Positions 10,113 through 19,503 are shown, counted from the stretch's first letter. The stretch is 64,000 nt of DNA from Sinorhizobium terangae (GCF_029714365.1 NZ_CP121659.1:3495001-3559000); one strand, 5' to 3'. Notes: a model not told the origin generated them from the sequence alone. Program-made: numbers and translations.

Positions 10113-10140
10113 TTGACTCTTGCCGAAAACCGCGTATGAG
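10112..10140 (+). promoter_or_regulatory. Sigma-70-type promoter for the asd leader
   Basis: CTTGAC (10112-10117), a 17-bp spacer and TATGAG (10135-10140) closely fit the rhizobial housekeeping promoter consensus. Transcription would begin near 10147, placing the start of the small leader ORF only about 17 nt downstream and the asd start about 250 nt downstream. Confidence 0.7.
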
Positions 10141-10163
10141 CAGCGGCGAACGAGGAAACTGCC

Positions 10164-10280
10164 ATGCGACCGAACGGTCCGTCCATCGCTGCGCTGATCT
10201 TGCCGGTACCTGCCGGAGAGGCTCGCCATTTCTCGCTCGCTAGCAAAACAACGGCCAAAACGACGACGAAAACCGTCTGA
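10164..10280 (+). CDS. Candidate leader peptide upstream of asd, Thr/Lys-rich end
   Basis: 38 codons starting ATG, with GAGGAAA about 6 nt upstream. The C-terminus reads SKTTAKTTTKTV: six Thr and three Lys codons within the last eleven. Threonine and lysine are both end products of the pathway that uses Asd, and the frame begins directly after a strong promoter, which is the layout of an amino-acid attenuation leader (compare the Thr/Ile-rich thrL peptide of enterobacteria). Downstream are a CCCCGG/CCGGGG hairpin (10303-10319), a second small hairpin (10331-10345), and complementary TCTCTCC (10298-10304) and GGAGAGA (near 10369-10375). No U-run terminator was found, so the mechanism is uncertain. 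Confidence 0.5.
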   Translation: MRPNGPSIAALILPVPAGEARHFSLASKTTAKTTTKTV

Positions 10281-10394
10281 CGTCTCTGGCCCTCCGCTCT
10301 CTCCCCGGTCCGGCCGGGGACAGGAAACCTCGCGGGCGTTCCGCGCGGCTTCCCCCTCCACCAGACGAGGAGAGACAGAAAGAGAGCTTAGATC

Positions 10395-11429
10395 ATGGGT
10401 TTCAAGATTGCAGTCGCAGGCGCCACCGGCAATGTCGGCCGGGAGATGCTGAACATCCTTTCGGAACGCGGTTTTCCCGCGGACGAAGTCGTGGCGCTCG
10501 CCTCGTCGCGCTCCATCGGTACCGAAGTTTCCTATGGCGACAAGACGCTGAAGGTCTCCAACCTCGAAACCTATGATTTTTCCGACACCGATATCTGCCT
10601 GATGTCGGCCGGCGGCGCGGTTTCGCAGAAGTATTCGCCGAAGATCGGCCAGCAGGGCTGCGTCGTCATCGACAATTCCTCCGCCTGGCGCTACGACGCC
10701 GAAGTCCCGCTGATCGTCCCGGAAGTCAACCCCGATGCGATCACGCTTTTCTCGAAGAAGAATATCATCGCCAACCCGAATTGCTCGACGGCCCAGCTCG
10801 TCGTCGCGTTGAAGCCGCTGCATGACCGCGCCACGATCAAGCGCGTCGTCGTTTCCACCTATCAGTCGGTGTCCGGCGCCGGCAAGGATGGCATGGACGA
10901 GCTCTTCAACCAGACCCGCGCCGTCTTTGTTGCCGACCCGATCGAGAGCAAGAAGTTCACGAAGCGCATCGCCTTCAACGTCATCCCGCACATCGACGTG
11001 TTCATGGAGGACGGCTACACCAAGGAAGAGTGGAAGGTCCTGGCCGAAACCAAGAAGATGCTCGATCCGAAGATCAAGGTGACCTGCACTGCCGTGCGCG
11101 TTCCCGTCTTCATCGGTCATTCGGAATCGGTCAATATCGAATTTGAGAACGAAATTACCGCTGACGAAGCGCGCGAGATCCTGCGCGAGGCGCCGGGTTG
11201 CCTGGTTGTCGACAAGCATGAGAACGGCGGCTACGTGACGCCCTATGAATGCGCCGGTGAGGATGCGACCTATATTTCGCGCATCCGCGAGGACGCGACG
11301 GTCGAGAACGGCCTCAATCTGTGGGTCGTCTCCGACAACCTGCGCAAGGGCGCCGCGCTCAACGCCATCCAGATCGCCGAATTGCTCGTCAACCGCGGCC
11401 TGGTCAAGCCACGCAAGCAGGCCGCTTGA
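10395..11429 (+). CDS. asd: Aspartate-semialdehyde dehydrogenase
   Basis: 344 residues. It reduces aspartyl-4-phosphate to aspartate-4-semialdehyde with NADPH, the branch point for lysine/diaminopimelate, threonine, methionine and isoleucine; it is also needed for peptidoglycan. Landmarks are the NADP loop GATGNVG (9-15) and the nucleophilic Cys130 in NPNCST. Length is normal. It is monocistronic, with an unusually long leader carrying a candidate regulatory small ORF and possible alternative RNA structures; the AGAAAGAGAG run before the ATG is the likely ribosome site. Confidence 0.97.
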   Translation: MGFKIAVAGATGNVGREMLNILSERGFPADEVVALASSRSIGTEVSYGDKTLKVSNLETYDFSDTDICLMSAGGAVSQKYSPKIGQQGCVVIDNSSAWRYDAEVPLIVPEVNPDAITLFSKKNIIANPNCSTAQLVVALKPLHDRATIKRVVVSTYQSVSGAGKDGMDELFNQTRAVFVADPIESKKFTKRIAFNVIPHIDVFMEDGYTKEEWKVLAETKKMLDPKIKVTCTAVRVPVFIGHSESVNIEFENEITADEAREILREAPGCLVVDKHENGGYVTPYECAGEDATYISRIREDATVENGLNLWVVSDNLRKGAALNAIQIAELLVNRGLVKPRKQAA

Positions 11430-11453
11430 CCGGCCCCGCTTAAGCATTGAATG

Positions 11454-11491
11454 AAGCCCCGCCCGGTCCGCAAGCGGACCCCGCGGGGCTT
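11454..11491 (+). terminator. Stem-loop after asd
   Basis: Nested hairpin: outer arms AAGCCCCGC/GCGGGGCTT, inner arms GGTCCGC/GCGGACC. It lies 25 bp after the asd stop. The tail (GGCATTGG) has no T-run, so it may rely on Rho or protect the 3' end. Confidence 0.6.
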
Positions 11492-11520
11492 GGCATTGGT
11501 TCTTCCGCCGGTGTTGGGCG

Positions 11521-11534
11521 GATTCACGTGAAAC
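11521..11534. promoter_or_regulatory. parS-like ParB site, distal left copy
   Basis: GATTCACGTGAAAC differs at one base from the alphaproteobacterial parS core GTTTCACGTGAAAC. It lies between asd and a lytic transglycosylase gene, about 30 kb from parAB, so it is the most isolated of the set in this window. Confidence 0.6.
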
Positions 11535-11629
11535 AGGACATCCCGTGACGCGGGGGCCAACAATATGGCCGGCAGAAGCGGGCGCGTTTTTTTGAAGACA
11601 AGCGATAGTTCGGGCAGATGGGGTATTTC

Positions 11630-12451
11630 ATGCACAGGGCAAAGTGCGTAGTGGCGGGGCTTGCGGCCCTCGTTTCAACGACGATCCTTTCCTCGACCGC
11701 GGCGGCGGCCCAATGCGGCAATGACGGCAGCGGCTTTCAGGCCTGGGTGGCCGAGTTCAAGCAGCAAGCCGCCGGCAACGGCATCAGCCCCGCGGTCATC
11801 GACCAGGCGCTCTCCGGCGTTGCCTATAACAGGGCGACGATTCGCGCCGACCGCGGCCAGAAGAGCTTCAAGCTCTCGCTCGATCAGTTCATGCAGAAGC
11901 GTGGCGGCCAGACGATCATCTCGCGCGGCAAGAAGATGCGGGCGCAGAACGCCAGGCTCTTCGACAACATCGAGCAGCGCTTCGGCGTGCCGGCCGGTCC
12001 GCTGATCGCGATCTGGGGCATGGAGACCGGCTTCGGCTCGTTCATGGGCAAGGAACACACGCTCTCGGCCGTCTCGACGCTTGCCTATGACTGCCGGCGT
12101 TCGGACTACTTCACCAACCAGCTCTACGCGGCCCTGCAGCTCGTCGAGCGCGGCGACCTGAGCCCGGCTGCGCGGGGTGCGGCCCATGGCGAGATCGGAC
12201 AGACCCAGTTCCTGCCAGTCAACGTCCTGAGATTTGGCGTGGACGGCGATGGCGACGGCCATATCGACATGGTCCGCTCCAAGGCGGATGCACTCGCCTC
12301 GACGGCAAACTTCCTGCGCGGCCATGGTTGGCAGCCGGGAGGCGGCTATCAGCCCGGCGAAGTCAATTATGCCGCGATCCAGGGATGGAACGCTGCCAGC
12401 GTCTATCAGCAGGCAATCGCCATCATCGGCGCCGAGATCGACGGCTACTGA
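11630..12451 (+). CDS. MltB-type lytic murein transglycosylase
   Basis: 273 residues. It cleaves the MurNAc-GlcNAc bond of peptidoglycan with formation of 1,6-anhydroMurNAc. The SLT_2/MltB domain covers most of the protein; the catalytic glutamate is in WGMETGFGSFMG, and GEIGQTQFLPVNVLRFGVDGDGDG is a typical second motif. The N-terminus has a signal peptide ending AAAA before Gln-Cys; there is no clear lipobox, so it is probably soluble periplasmic. An in-frame ATG four codons upstream (11618) is an equally possible start; GGGG lies 8 nt before the one chosen. No C-terminal peptidoglycan-binding domain is present. Confidence 0.9.
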   Translation: MHRAKCVVAGLAALVSTTILSSTAAAAQCGNDGSGFQAWVAEFKQQAAGNGISPAVIDQALSGVAYNRATIRADRGQKSFKLSLDQFMQKRGGQTIISRGKKMRAQNARLFDNIEQRFGVPAGPLIAIWGMETGFGSFMGKEHTLSAVSTLAYDCRRSDYFTNQLYAALQLVERGDLSPAARGAAHGEIGQTQFLPVNVLRFGVDGDGDGHIDMVRSKADALASTANFLRGHGWQPGGGYQPGEVNYAAIQGWNAASVYQQAIAIIGAEIDGY

Positions 12452-12475
12452 GAAGACCCTCAGGTCACGACGATT

Positions 12476-12662
12476 TACCCCTCATCCGCCTGCCGGTACC
12501 TTCTCCCCGCGTGCGGAGAGAAGGGACGCGCGGCGCCGCGTTCGCTTGTTCAACTGAGCGCTCTCGTCCCCCTTTGAAGCGGGAGAGTGGATTGAGAGGA
12601 CGCGGCAAAGTCCCTTCGCCCCGCTTGCGGGGAGAAGGTGGCCGGCAGGCCGGATGAGGGGC
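12476..12662. repeat. RIME-like mosaic element
   Basis: Two inverted copies of the rhizobial intergenic palindrome (ACCTTCTCCCCGC...GCGGGGAGAAGGT with CCGGCAGGCCGGATGAGGGG) at about 12476-12526 and 12611-12662, facing each other across 85 bp. They fill the gap between the transglycosylase and carbonic anhydrase genes, which converge. No coding potential. Confidence 0.75.
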
Positions 12663-12668
12663 GAAAAT

Positions 12669-13316
12669 TCACATGCCCGGCCGCGCAAAATCGCCGGTCT
12701 TGGCGTCCATCACCCAGAGCTCCCCGGTTGAGATGTCGAACCAGGCGCCATGCAGCTGCAGCTTGCCCTTTGCCTCCAGAATCTGGACGCAAGGGAAGGT
12801 GCGCAGGTTGGCGAGCGAATTGCGGATCGACACACGTTCGAGCGCGCGCTGGCGCTCCGCCTGGGTCATGAAATCGTTGCTCTGGATCTGTTCGGCGGCC
12901 GGCTTCAACAGGTTCATCCATCGCCCGATGAAATCGCCGGGAGACAAAGGTTCGGCATCGGGATCGAGCGCCGCCTTGATGCCGCCGCAGCGCCCATGTC
13001 CCATGACGACGATGTTGCTGACGCGCAGGGACTGAACCGCGAATTCGAGCGCGGCGGAGGTCGAGTGATAGTGCCCATCCGGCTCGTATGGCGGCATCAT
13101 GTTGGCGACGTTGCGGATGACGAAGAGTTCTCCGGGACCGCTGTCGAAGATCGTTTCGGGTGCGGCCCGAGAATCGCAACAGGCGATAATCATCGTCTTC
13201 GGCTTCTGGCCGCTCTCGGCAAGCGTCTTGTAGCGTTGCTGCTGCTCGCTGAAGCGACCGCTCATGAAGTTGCGGTAGCCGGTTAGAAGATGTTCCGGAA
13301 AACCCTGCATATCCAT
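12669..13316 (-). CDS. Beta-class carbonic anhydrase
   Basis: 215 residues. It interconverts CO2 and bicarbonate. Zinc ligands are visible: Cys46 and Asp48 in ACCDSR (45-50), His107 and Cys110 in GHGRCGG. The start is set at MDMQGF; a further 17 open codons upstream lack a ribosome site and family match. The gene stands alone and supplies bicarbonate for carboxylations and pH balance. Two-hairpin repeat fragments lie just upstream. Confidence 0.94.
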   Translation of the reverse strand: MDMQGFPEHLLTGYRNFMSGRFSEQQQRYKTLAESGQKPKTMIIACCDSRAAPETIFDSGPGELFVIRNVANMMPPYEPDGHYHSTSAALEFAVQSLRVSNIVVMGHGRCGGIKAALDPDAEPLSPGDFIGRWMNLLKPAAEQIQSNDFMTQAERQRALERVSIRNSLANLRTFPCVQILEAKGKLQLHGAWFDISTGELWVMDAKTGDFARPGM

Positions 13317-13360
13317 CGATAACCCCGCGTCACTCACTCGTTCATTGCTCCATCGCCCCT

Positions 13361-13443
13361 GCTGCATGATTCCTTAAATCATGCAGCAATCCAAAGTGCT
13401 ACCGCGACCTTTGCGCGTCTGAGTGAGACGCGCGGCGCTGCAG
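13361..13443. repeat. Two-hairpin element, internally deleted copy
   Basis: Matches the ~105-nt element seen at 54057 and 62623, but the first hairpin is cut short: after CATGATTCCTTAAATC the sequence jumps to ATGCAGCAAT, missing about 22 nt. The second hairpin (GCGCGTCTGAGTGAGACGCGC) is kept with compensating changes in the arms. A further fragment (TGTTACAGCGACCGTGGCGCGC) follows at about 13463-13484. Confidence 0.65.
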
Positions 13444-13531
13444 GATCAACGAAGCGTCGAAGTGTTACAGCGACCGTGGCGCGCCTGGAAGGGCGAAGCG
13501 CGCTTATGAGCCGTTTCTTTTATATCCGCGC

Positions 13532-14410
13532 CTATTTCTTCCGCACCTGGCTCGGGTGCAAGAGGCGCCGCATCTGCACCATGGCCATGGGCGTCGCCAG
13601 GCTCGACGCGTCCTGCTCGAGCGTCAGTTCGTCGGCGCCGCGCCGGGCGCTGCGCGCGATGATCTCGAACACGCTGGCAGTCGCCATCTGCAGCGCCCGC
13701 TCTTCGGAGAGCCCCTGGAGCAGCCGCGCCAGAAACACGGCGGCAAGCAGATCGCCGGTGCCGTTCGGCGGATTGTCGACCAGTCGATGCTCGGCCAGCA
13801 GCGCATGACTGCCGGAGAGGTAAAGATTGCCCGTGCCACCCGTCATCATCGGGATCGCCGACGTCACCAGCATGCGAGAAGGTCCGAGACCGAGCGCCGC
13901 GTCGAGGATCGCCGTATTCGTTTCAAGTGCTGCCCCGACGAGCCACGAGAGTTCGAACCGGTTGGGAGTCGCAAGTGTCGCCAATGGCAGCAGCCGGTCG
14001 CGCACCGCGGCCGCGATCTCCGCCGAAACATAAAGGCCGTTGCCATCACCGATGACGGGATCGCAGGCGTATAGCAGCTCGGGACTGCGCTCGCGCAACG
14101 CCGTCACCAGTTGCGCAACACCGTCAACCTGGGCCGGCGAGCAGAGATAGCCCGACAGAACGGCGCGCACTTCACCAGCCCAGCGTGCATTGACGAGGTC
14201 GTTCACGATCGAATGGAAGTCCGTGTCGGCGATCGTCACCCGTGTCGAGCGGCCGTGACCCGGATGCCATGGCAGGATCACCGTCGGCACGGCCCATACG
14301 CGATGCCCGAGCGTCTCCAGTGCGAAGACCGCGGCCCGGTTGCCGACCGTGCCGCGAACCACATGGCTTGAAATGACGATGACGGCGCCGGGTGCGGGCA
14401 TTTCGGGCAT
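13532..14410 (-). CDS. pdxY: Pyridoxal kinase
   Basis: 292-residue ribokinase-superfamily enzyme. It phosphorylates pyridoxal to pyridoxal 5'-phosphate in the B6 salvage pathway. Visible features: the N-terminal VISSHVVRGTVGNRAAVFAL substrate-binding strand-loop, the CDPVIGDGNGLYV motif and the anion-hole/base motif PPNGTGDLLAAVFLA with the catalytic Asp. GAGGAAA lies about 12 nt before the ATG. It is monocistronic, divergent from gdhZ. Confidence 0.88.
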   Translation of the reverse strand: MPEMPAPGAVIVISSHVVRGTVGNRAAVFALETLGHRVWAVPTVILPWHPGHGRSTRVTIADTDFHSIVNDLVNARWAGEVRAVLSGYLCSPAQVDGVAQLVTALRERSPELLYACDPVIGDGNGLYVSAEIAAAVRDRLLPLATLATPNRFELSWLVGAALETNTAILDAALGLGPSRMLVTSAIPMMTGGTGNLYLSGSHALLAEHRLVDNPPNGTGDLLAAVFLARLLQGLSEERALQMATASVFEIIARSARRGADELTLEQDASSLATPMAMVQMRRLLHPSQVRKK

Positions 14411-14693
14411 CGGGCAGTTCCATTTCCTCGAATCAAAAGTGTGATCGCCCGACTGTCACAGGCCTGTCAACAGGGCCTGCCAGACAGGGACGAGACAGGC
14501 CTTCGGCGTTTTCGTGCGTTTCTAAGGTTTTTTGAGCAATATTCGTAAAATTGCCTTCGATTTAAATGGATTTAGGTCGAAACTGCGTGAATTTCTCCAA
14601 AATGCGGCTCGATTTTGCCGAAATCGGGCATAAAACGGTCGCCATTGGCCATGGTTCTGATAGGCTCGTCTATCACGAATGGGGAGAGAGTTC
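14411..14693. other. Divergent promoter region pdxY/NAD-GDH
   Basis: 283 bp. It contains a perfect 9-bp inverted repeat AGGCCTGTC (14460-14468) / GACAGGCCT (14494-14502) near the pdxY start and an AT-rich stretch around 14520-14580. No gene is seen; promoters for both flanking genes must lie here. Confidence 0.45.
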
Positions 14694-17600
14694 ATGGGCG
14701 TGAAATACAATCCAAAACGGGACAGGCATATCGATGCGGCCAAGGCGGCTGCGGAGAAGATCGGCGCCGACGCGCTGGCGCCCGAGATCCTCTTCGGCGG
14801 GGCAAGCAACGACGACCTCGATCTCTACACTGCCGACATGCTGGCGCTGACCGCGGCGCATGCGCGCAAGGAACTGGCGCGCTGGGACGGCGGCAAGCCG
14901 CAGGTTTCGGTCGAGGCCGTGCCGGGGGTTGCGCCGGGTGGCATAGACGTCACGATCATCGCCATCACCGAACGCAACATGCCATTCCTCTATGATTCGA
15001 TCATGGGCGAGGTGACGAGCACGCACCGCGACATCCACCTCGCGATCCATCCCATTCTGGTCATGGAACCGGGCAAGCCCATCAAGCCGTTCGATCCGGA
15101 CGAGCAAAGCGATCCGGCGCACCGGGTGAGCCATATCCAGATCCACTTGAGCAAGCTCGCACCGCTCGAAGCGCGTTCGCTAAGCAAGCGCATTGCCGAG
15201 GTGCTGGATCAGGTCCACCAGGCGGTCCACGACTGGCCGGCGATGACGGCGCTGCTCAACCAGGCCATGCGGGAGCTGGAAGAGTATAATGCGTCGCGCA
15301 AGAAGAGCGATCGTGACGAAGCGCTCGCTTTCCTTCGCTGGCTAAGGGACAACAATTTCACCTTCCTCGGAATGCGAGAATATACCTATTCCGGCAAGGG
15401 CGAGAAGGCGAAGGTCGAACGCGGCAAGGGCAGGGGCCTCGGCCTTCTCTCCAATCCCGACGTCCGCGTGCTGCGTCAAGGCAAGGACGCCGTGCTGACG
15501 ACGCCGGAAATCCTCGCCTTCCTCGACGGCCCCGACTTCCTGATCGTGACCAAGGCCAATGTGAAATCCGTCGTCCACCGCCGTGCCTATATGGACTACA
15601 TCGGCGTCAAGCGCTTCGACGCCTCCGGCAACGTGGTCGGGGAACTCCGCATCGTCGGCCTCTTCACCTCGACGGCCTACACCCGCCAGGCTTCGGAAAT
15701 ACCGTTGCTCAGGCACAAGATCGAAAAGATCATCGACTATTTCGGCTACGATCCCCAGAGCCATTCCGGCAAGATGCTGGCAAACACGCTGGAATCCTAT
15801 CCGCGCGATGACCTTTTCCAGATCGACGTCGGCCTGCTCGCCGCCTTCTGCGAGCAGATCAACGAACTAAGCGACCGGCCGCGCATCAGGGTGTTGCCGC
15901 GCATCGACCATTTCGACCGCTTCGTCTCGGTCCTCGTCTTCGTGCCGCGCGAACAATATGACTCGGATGTGCGCGAGAAGATCGGCAACTATCTGAAGAC
16001 CGCCTATGACGGGCGCGTTTCCGCCTATTACCCTGCCTTCCCCGAAGGCGGGCTGGCACGCGTCCATTTCATCATTGGCCGCTACGCCGGCAAGACACCG
16101 CGCGTTCCTCAGGCGAAACTCGAGGAGGCGGTTCGCAGCATCGTTACCCGCTGGACCGATCGCTTCAATCTGCTTGCTCGCAAGGACGGCATCGAAATTG
16201 CGGTTGGCGAAGCCTATCAGGCCGCCTTCACACCGGCGGAGGCCTATGACGACCTCCACGACATCGCCGCCTGCAAGCTCGACGACCCGATCCGCATCTC
16301 GTTCTATCACAAGCAGAAAGAGCGGCCGGACACGCTGGAACTCAAGATCTTTCACGCACAGGATCCGGTTTCGCTCTCGCGTCGCGTGCCGCTCCTCGAA
16401 AATCTCGGATTCCGCGTCATCAGCGAGCAGACCTACGACATCGGCGTCAGCGCACATGCAGAAGAGCCGAGGCTCGTCGTTCTGCACGACATGGAACTCG
16501 TCCACCGGGACGGGCATGCGCTCAACCTCGCCAAAACGGGTGCGGCGCTCGAAGAGGCGTTCCTCGCCTCCTGGAATGGCACGACCGAGGACGACACCTT
16601 CAACCGGCTGATCCTGCTTGCGGGACTCACCGCGCGCGAGGTCACGGTGCTGCGCGCCTATGCGCGCTATCTGCGCCAGGCCGGCATCACCTATTCGCAG
16701 GGCTATATCGCCGACACGCTGAACAAATACCCGGCGATCGCTGCCGATATCTTCCGGCTGTTTGCGACGCGCATGGATCCGAAGACCGAGGTGAAGGCGC
16801 GCACGAAGAAAAGCAATGCCTTGCTTTCGGCGATCGAGGATGCGCTCTCGGCCGTGCCGAGCCTCGACGATGATCAGATCCTGCGCCGCTACGTCAACGT
16901 TGTCCAGTCGACGCTCCGGACGAACTATTTCCAGAGGGACGCGGACGGAAATCCACGCGCTGTCCTTGCTTTCAAGCTCGATCCGAAGCAGCTCGACGGC
17001 CTGCCCGAACCTCGACCTTTCCGCGAGATCTTCGTCTATGGCACCGAGGTCGAAGGCGTGCACCTGCGCTTCGGCAAGGTGGCGCGCGGCGGCCTTCGCT
17101 GGTCCGACCGGGCGCAGGACTACCGCACCGAGGTGCTTGGTCTCGTCAAGGCGCAGCAGGTCAAGAATGCTGTCATCGTCCCGGTTGGCGCCAAGGGCGG
17201 CTTCTATCCGAAGCAGCTGCCGGTCGGCGGCACGCGCGATGAAATTTTCAAGGCCGGTACCGAGGCTTACAAGACCTATATCCGCACGCTGCTGTCAGTA
17301 ACGGACAACATCGTCGGCCAGGACGTCGTGCCGCCGGCCGATACGCTGAGGCTCGATGGCGACGATCCCTACTTCGTCGTCGCGGCAGACAAGGGCACCG
17401 CAACGTTCTCGGACACGGCCAACGGGCTCGCCCAGGAAGCCGGCTTCTGGCTCGACGATGCCTTCGCGTCCGGCGGCTCGGCGGGCTACGACCATAAGAA
17501 GATGGGAATTACCGCCCGCGGCGCCTGGGAAGCCGTCAAGCGTCATTTCCGCGAAATGGACATCGACATCCAGACGACGCCCTTTACCGTCGCCGGCGTC

Positions 17601-19469
17601 GGCGACATGTCCGGCGACGTTTTCGGCAACGGCATGCTGCTTTCGGAGAAGATCCGGCTGATCGCCGCCTTCGACCATCGCGACATCTTCATCGATCCGA
17701 ATCCGGATACCGACCTTTCCTTCGCCGAGCGCAAGCGCATGTTCGCCTTGCCGCGCTCGAGCTGGCAGGACTACGACCGCAAGGCGCTGTCGCAGGGCGC
17801 GATGATCATCTCGCGCGCCGAGAAGTCCGTAACGCTGACGCCGGAAGCGATGGCGATAATCGGCATCGACAAGCCGAAGGCAACCCCCTTCGAGATCATG
17901 AACGCCATCCTGAAGAGCCAGGTCGACCTGCTCTGGTTCGGCGGCATCGGCACCTATGTGCGCGGCAGCAATGAAACGGACGCCGAGGTCGGCGACCGCA
18001 CCAACGACGCGATCCGCGTCACGGCGGAAGAAGTGCGTGCCCGCGTCATCGGCGAGGGCGCCAATCTCGGCGTCACCCAGAAGGGGCGCATCGGCTTCTC
18101 GCTCGCTGGCGGGCGCTGCAATTCCGATGCGATCGACAACTCGGCCGGCGTCAACTCCTCCGACGTCGAGGTCAACATCAAGATCGCGCTTGCCTCGGCC
18201 ATGCGGGACGATCGTCTGACGAGGGCGAAGCGCAACACGCTTCTGGCGTCGATGACCGACGAGGTGGCGCATCTCGTGCTGCGCAACAACTACCAGCAAT
18301 CGCTGGCGATCTCGCTCACGGAAATGCAAGGGCTCGCGAACCGCACGTCGCTTGCACGGCTGATGGCGCGGCTCGAGGCCGACGGCCATCTCAACCGCAA
18401 GGTCGAGACGCTGCCGACGGAGCTCGCCATGAGCGAGCGTTACCAGGCGGGCAAGCCGCTGACACGGCCCGAGATCGGCGTTTTGCTCTCCTATGCGAAG
18501 CTGGTGCTGTTCGATGAGCTGATCGTCGGCGATCTGCCGGACGATCCCTATTTCACTGCGACGCTCGAGCGCTATTTCCCGGCAAAGATGCGTAAGACCT
18601 ATGCCGGCGACATCCGCGGGCACCGGCTGCGCCGTGAGATCATCGCGACTGTCCTCGGCAACGAAACGATCAACCGCGGCGGTCCCGCCTTCGTTTCGAC
18701 TTTGACGGACGCGACCGGCTTCCTTTCCAGCGATGTCGTCAAGGCGGCCGTGCTGGCGCTCGACGGCTTCGACCTGCAGCGGATTTACGCAGAGATCGAC
18801 GCGCTCGACAACAAGATCAGCGGCGCGGTCCAGAACGCGCTTTACCAGGAAGTGGGCCACATCTTCACCCTCGTCACCGAGAGGGCATTGCGCACGCGCG
18901 CCGCAAGCGGCCCGGTTTCGGATGCGGTTTCGCGCCTGCGTGACGGCCTGCAGAAGCTGCGCGGCACGATGCGCGCCGCGATTTCCGAAGAAGCGCGATT
19001 GAAGGCCGCGGCCTTCATCGAAAGCGGCGTACCGGCAAAGCTCGCGGAGGAAATTGCCGAACTGTCGCTGATGACCCTGGTGCCGGAGATCATGCAAATC
19101 GCCACCGAAACCAAGGAAACGCTGAGCCGTACCGCGCAGAGCTATTTCACGGTGACGGAGAACCTCGGAATCAACCGGCTGCTCGCCGCCGCCGACCGGG
19201 TTCCGGCCACGGAGCAGTTCGAAGCGATGGCGCTTTCGCGCGCCGTCACCGATATTGGCGTCGCAAGGCGCGACATCACGATCGCGGCTCTCGTCGAGCA
19301 GAAGGGCGAACGCAATCCCGTGCTCGCCTGGCACGAAAGCGATCGCCAACGTGTCTCTCGCGTCGGCGACCAGTTGAAGCTGCTCACCGAAAAGGGCGAG
19401 ACGACACTCGCCAAGATTACTGTCGCCGCCGGCCTGCTCAACGACCTTGCACGCGCCAAGGCGAAATGA
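14694..19469 (+). CDS. gdhZ: NAD-specific glutamate dehydrogenase, large (L180-type)
   Basis: 1591 residues, the size of the large NAD-dependent enzymes of proteobacteria. It deaminates glutamate to 2-oxoglutarate and ammonium, a catabolic direction feeding the TCA cycle. N-terminal regulatory ACT-like segments (about 50-700) precede the catalytic core, recognised by GGLRWSDRAQDYRTEVLGLV and PVGAKGGFYPKQ (around 800-860) and the nucleotide-binding region after DMSGDVFGNGML. The ATG is preceded by GGGGAGAGAG. The gene is monocistronic and followed by a hairpin. Confidence 0.96.
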   Translation: MGVKYNPKRDRHIDAAKAAAEKIGADALAPEILFGGASNDDLDLYTADMLALTAAHARKELARWDGGKPQVSVEAVPGVAPGGIDVTIIAITERNMPFLYDSIMGEVTSTHRDIHLAIHPILVMEPGKPIKPFDPDEQSDPAHRVSHIQIHLSKLAPLEARSLSKRIAEVLDQVHQAVHDWPAMTALLNQAMRELEEYNASRKKSDRDEALAFLRWLRDNNFTFLGMREYTYSGKGEKAKVERGKGRGLGLLSNPDVRVLRQGKDAVLTTPEILAFLDGPDFLIVTKANVKSVVHRRAYMDYIGVKRFDASGNVVGELRIVGLFTSTAYTRQASEIPLLRHKIEKIIDYFGYDPQSHSGKMLANTLESYPRDDLFQIDVGLLAAFCEQINELSDRPRIRVLPRIDHFDRFVSVLVFVPREQYDSDVREKIGNYLKTAYDGRVSAYYPAFPEGGLARVHFIIGRYAGKTPRVPQAKLEEAVRSIVTRWTDRFNLLARKDGIEIAVGEAYQAAFTPAEAYDDLHDIAACKLDDPIRISFYHKQKERPDTLELKIFHAQDPVSLSRRVPLLENLGFRVISEQTYDIGVSAHAEEPRLVVLHDMELVHRDGHALNLAKTGAALEEAFLASWNGTTEDDTFNRLILLAGLTAREVTVLRAYARYLRQAGITYSQGYIADTLNKYPAIAADIFRLFATRMDPKTEVKARTKKSNALLSAIEDALSAVPSLDDDQILRRYVNVVQSTLRTNYFQRDADGNPRAVLAFKLDPKQLDGLPEPRPFREIFVYGTEVEGVHLRFGKVARGGLRWSDRAQDYRTEVLGLVKAQQVKNAVIVPVGAKGGFYPKQLPVGGTRDEIFKAGTEAYKTYIRTLLSVTDNIVGQDVVPPADTLRLDGDDPYFVVAADKGTATFSDTANGLAQEAGFWLDDAFASGGSAGYDHKKMGITARGAWEAVKRHFREMDIDIQTTPFTVAGVGDMSGDVFGNGMLLSEKIRLIAAFDHRDIFIDPNPDTDLSFAERKRMFALPRSSWQDYDRKALSQGAMIISRAEKSVTLTPEAMAIIGIDKPKATPFEIMNAILKSQVDLLWFGGIGTYVRGSNETDAEVGDRTNDAIRVTAEEVRARVIGEGANLGVTQKGRIGFSLAGGRCNSDAIDNSAGVNSSDVEVNIKIALASAMRDDRLTRAKRNTLLASMTDEVAHLVLRNNYQQSLAISLTEMQGLANRTSLARLMARLEADGHLNRKVETLPTELAMSERYQAGKPLTRPEIGVLLSYAKLVLFDELIVGDLPDDPYFTATLERYFPAKMRKTYAGDIRGHRLRREIIATVLGNETINRGGPAFVSTLTDATGFLSSDVVKAAVLALDGFDLQRIYAEIDALDNKISGAVQNALYQEVGHIFTLVTERALRTRAASGPVSDAVSRLRDGLQKLRGTMRAAISEEARLKAAAFIESGVPAKLAEEIAELSLMTLVPEIMQIATETKETLSRTAQSYFTVTENLGINRLLAAADRVPATEQFEAMALSRAVTDIGVARRDITIAALVEQKGERNPVLAWHESDRQRVSRVGDQLKLLTEKGETTLAKITVAAGLLNDLARAKAK

Positions 19470-19471
19470 CA

Positions 19472-19503
19472 CAGTCCGTCCGGGCAATCCGCCCGGAGGA
19501 CTG
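19472..19503 (+). terminator. Hairpin after gdhZ
   Basis: CAGTCCGTCCGGGC and GCCCGGAGGACTG form a stem with one bulge and a short loop, directly after the gene stop. The tail is ATTCC, so there is no true T-run. Confidence 0.6.

Noticed and set aside
9805..10116. 103-codon frame upstream of asd
   Set aside because: Begins antisense within the MHS transporter gene and ends across the asd promoter; no ribosome site or family.
9987..11447. 486-codon frame antisense to asd
   Set aside because: Covers the conserved asd gene and its leader on the other strand; shadow composition.
17295..19487. 730-codon frame antisense to gdhZ
   Set aside because: Typical antisense shadow in GC-rich DNA; the NAD-GDH frame is intact and conserved.
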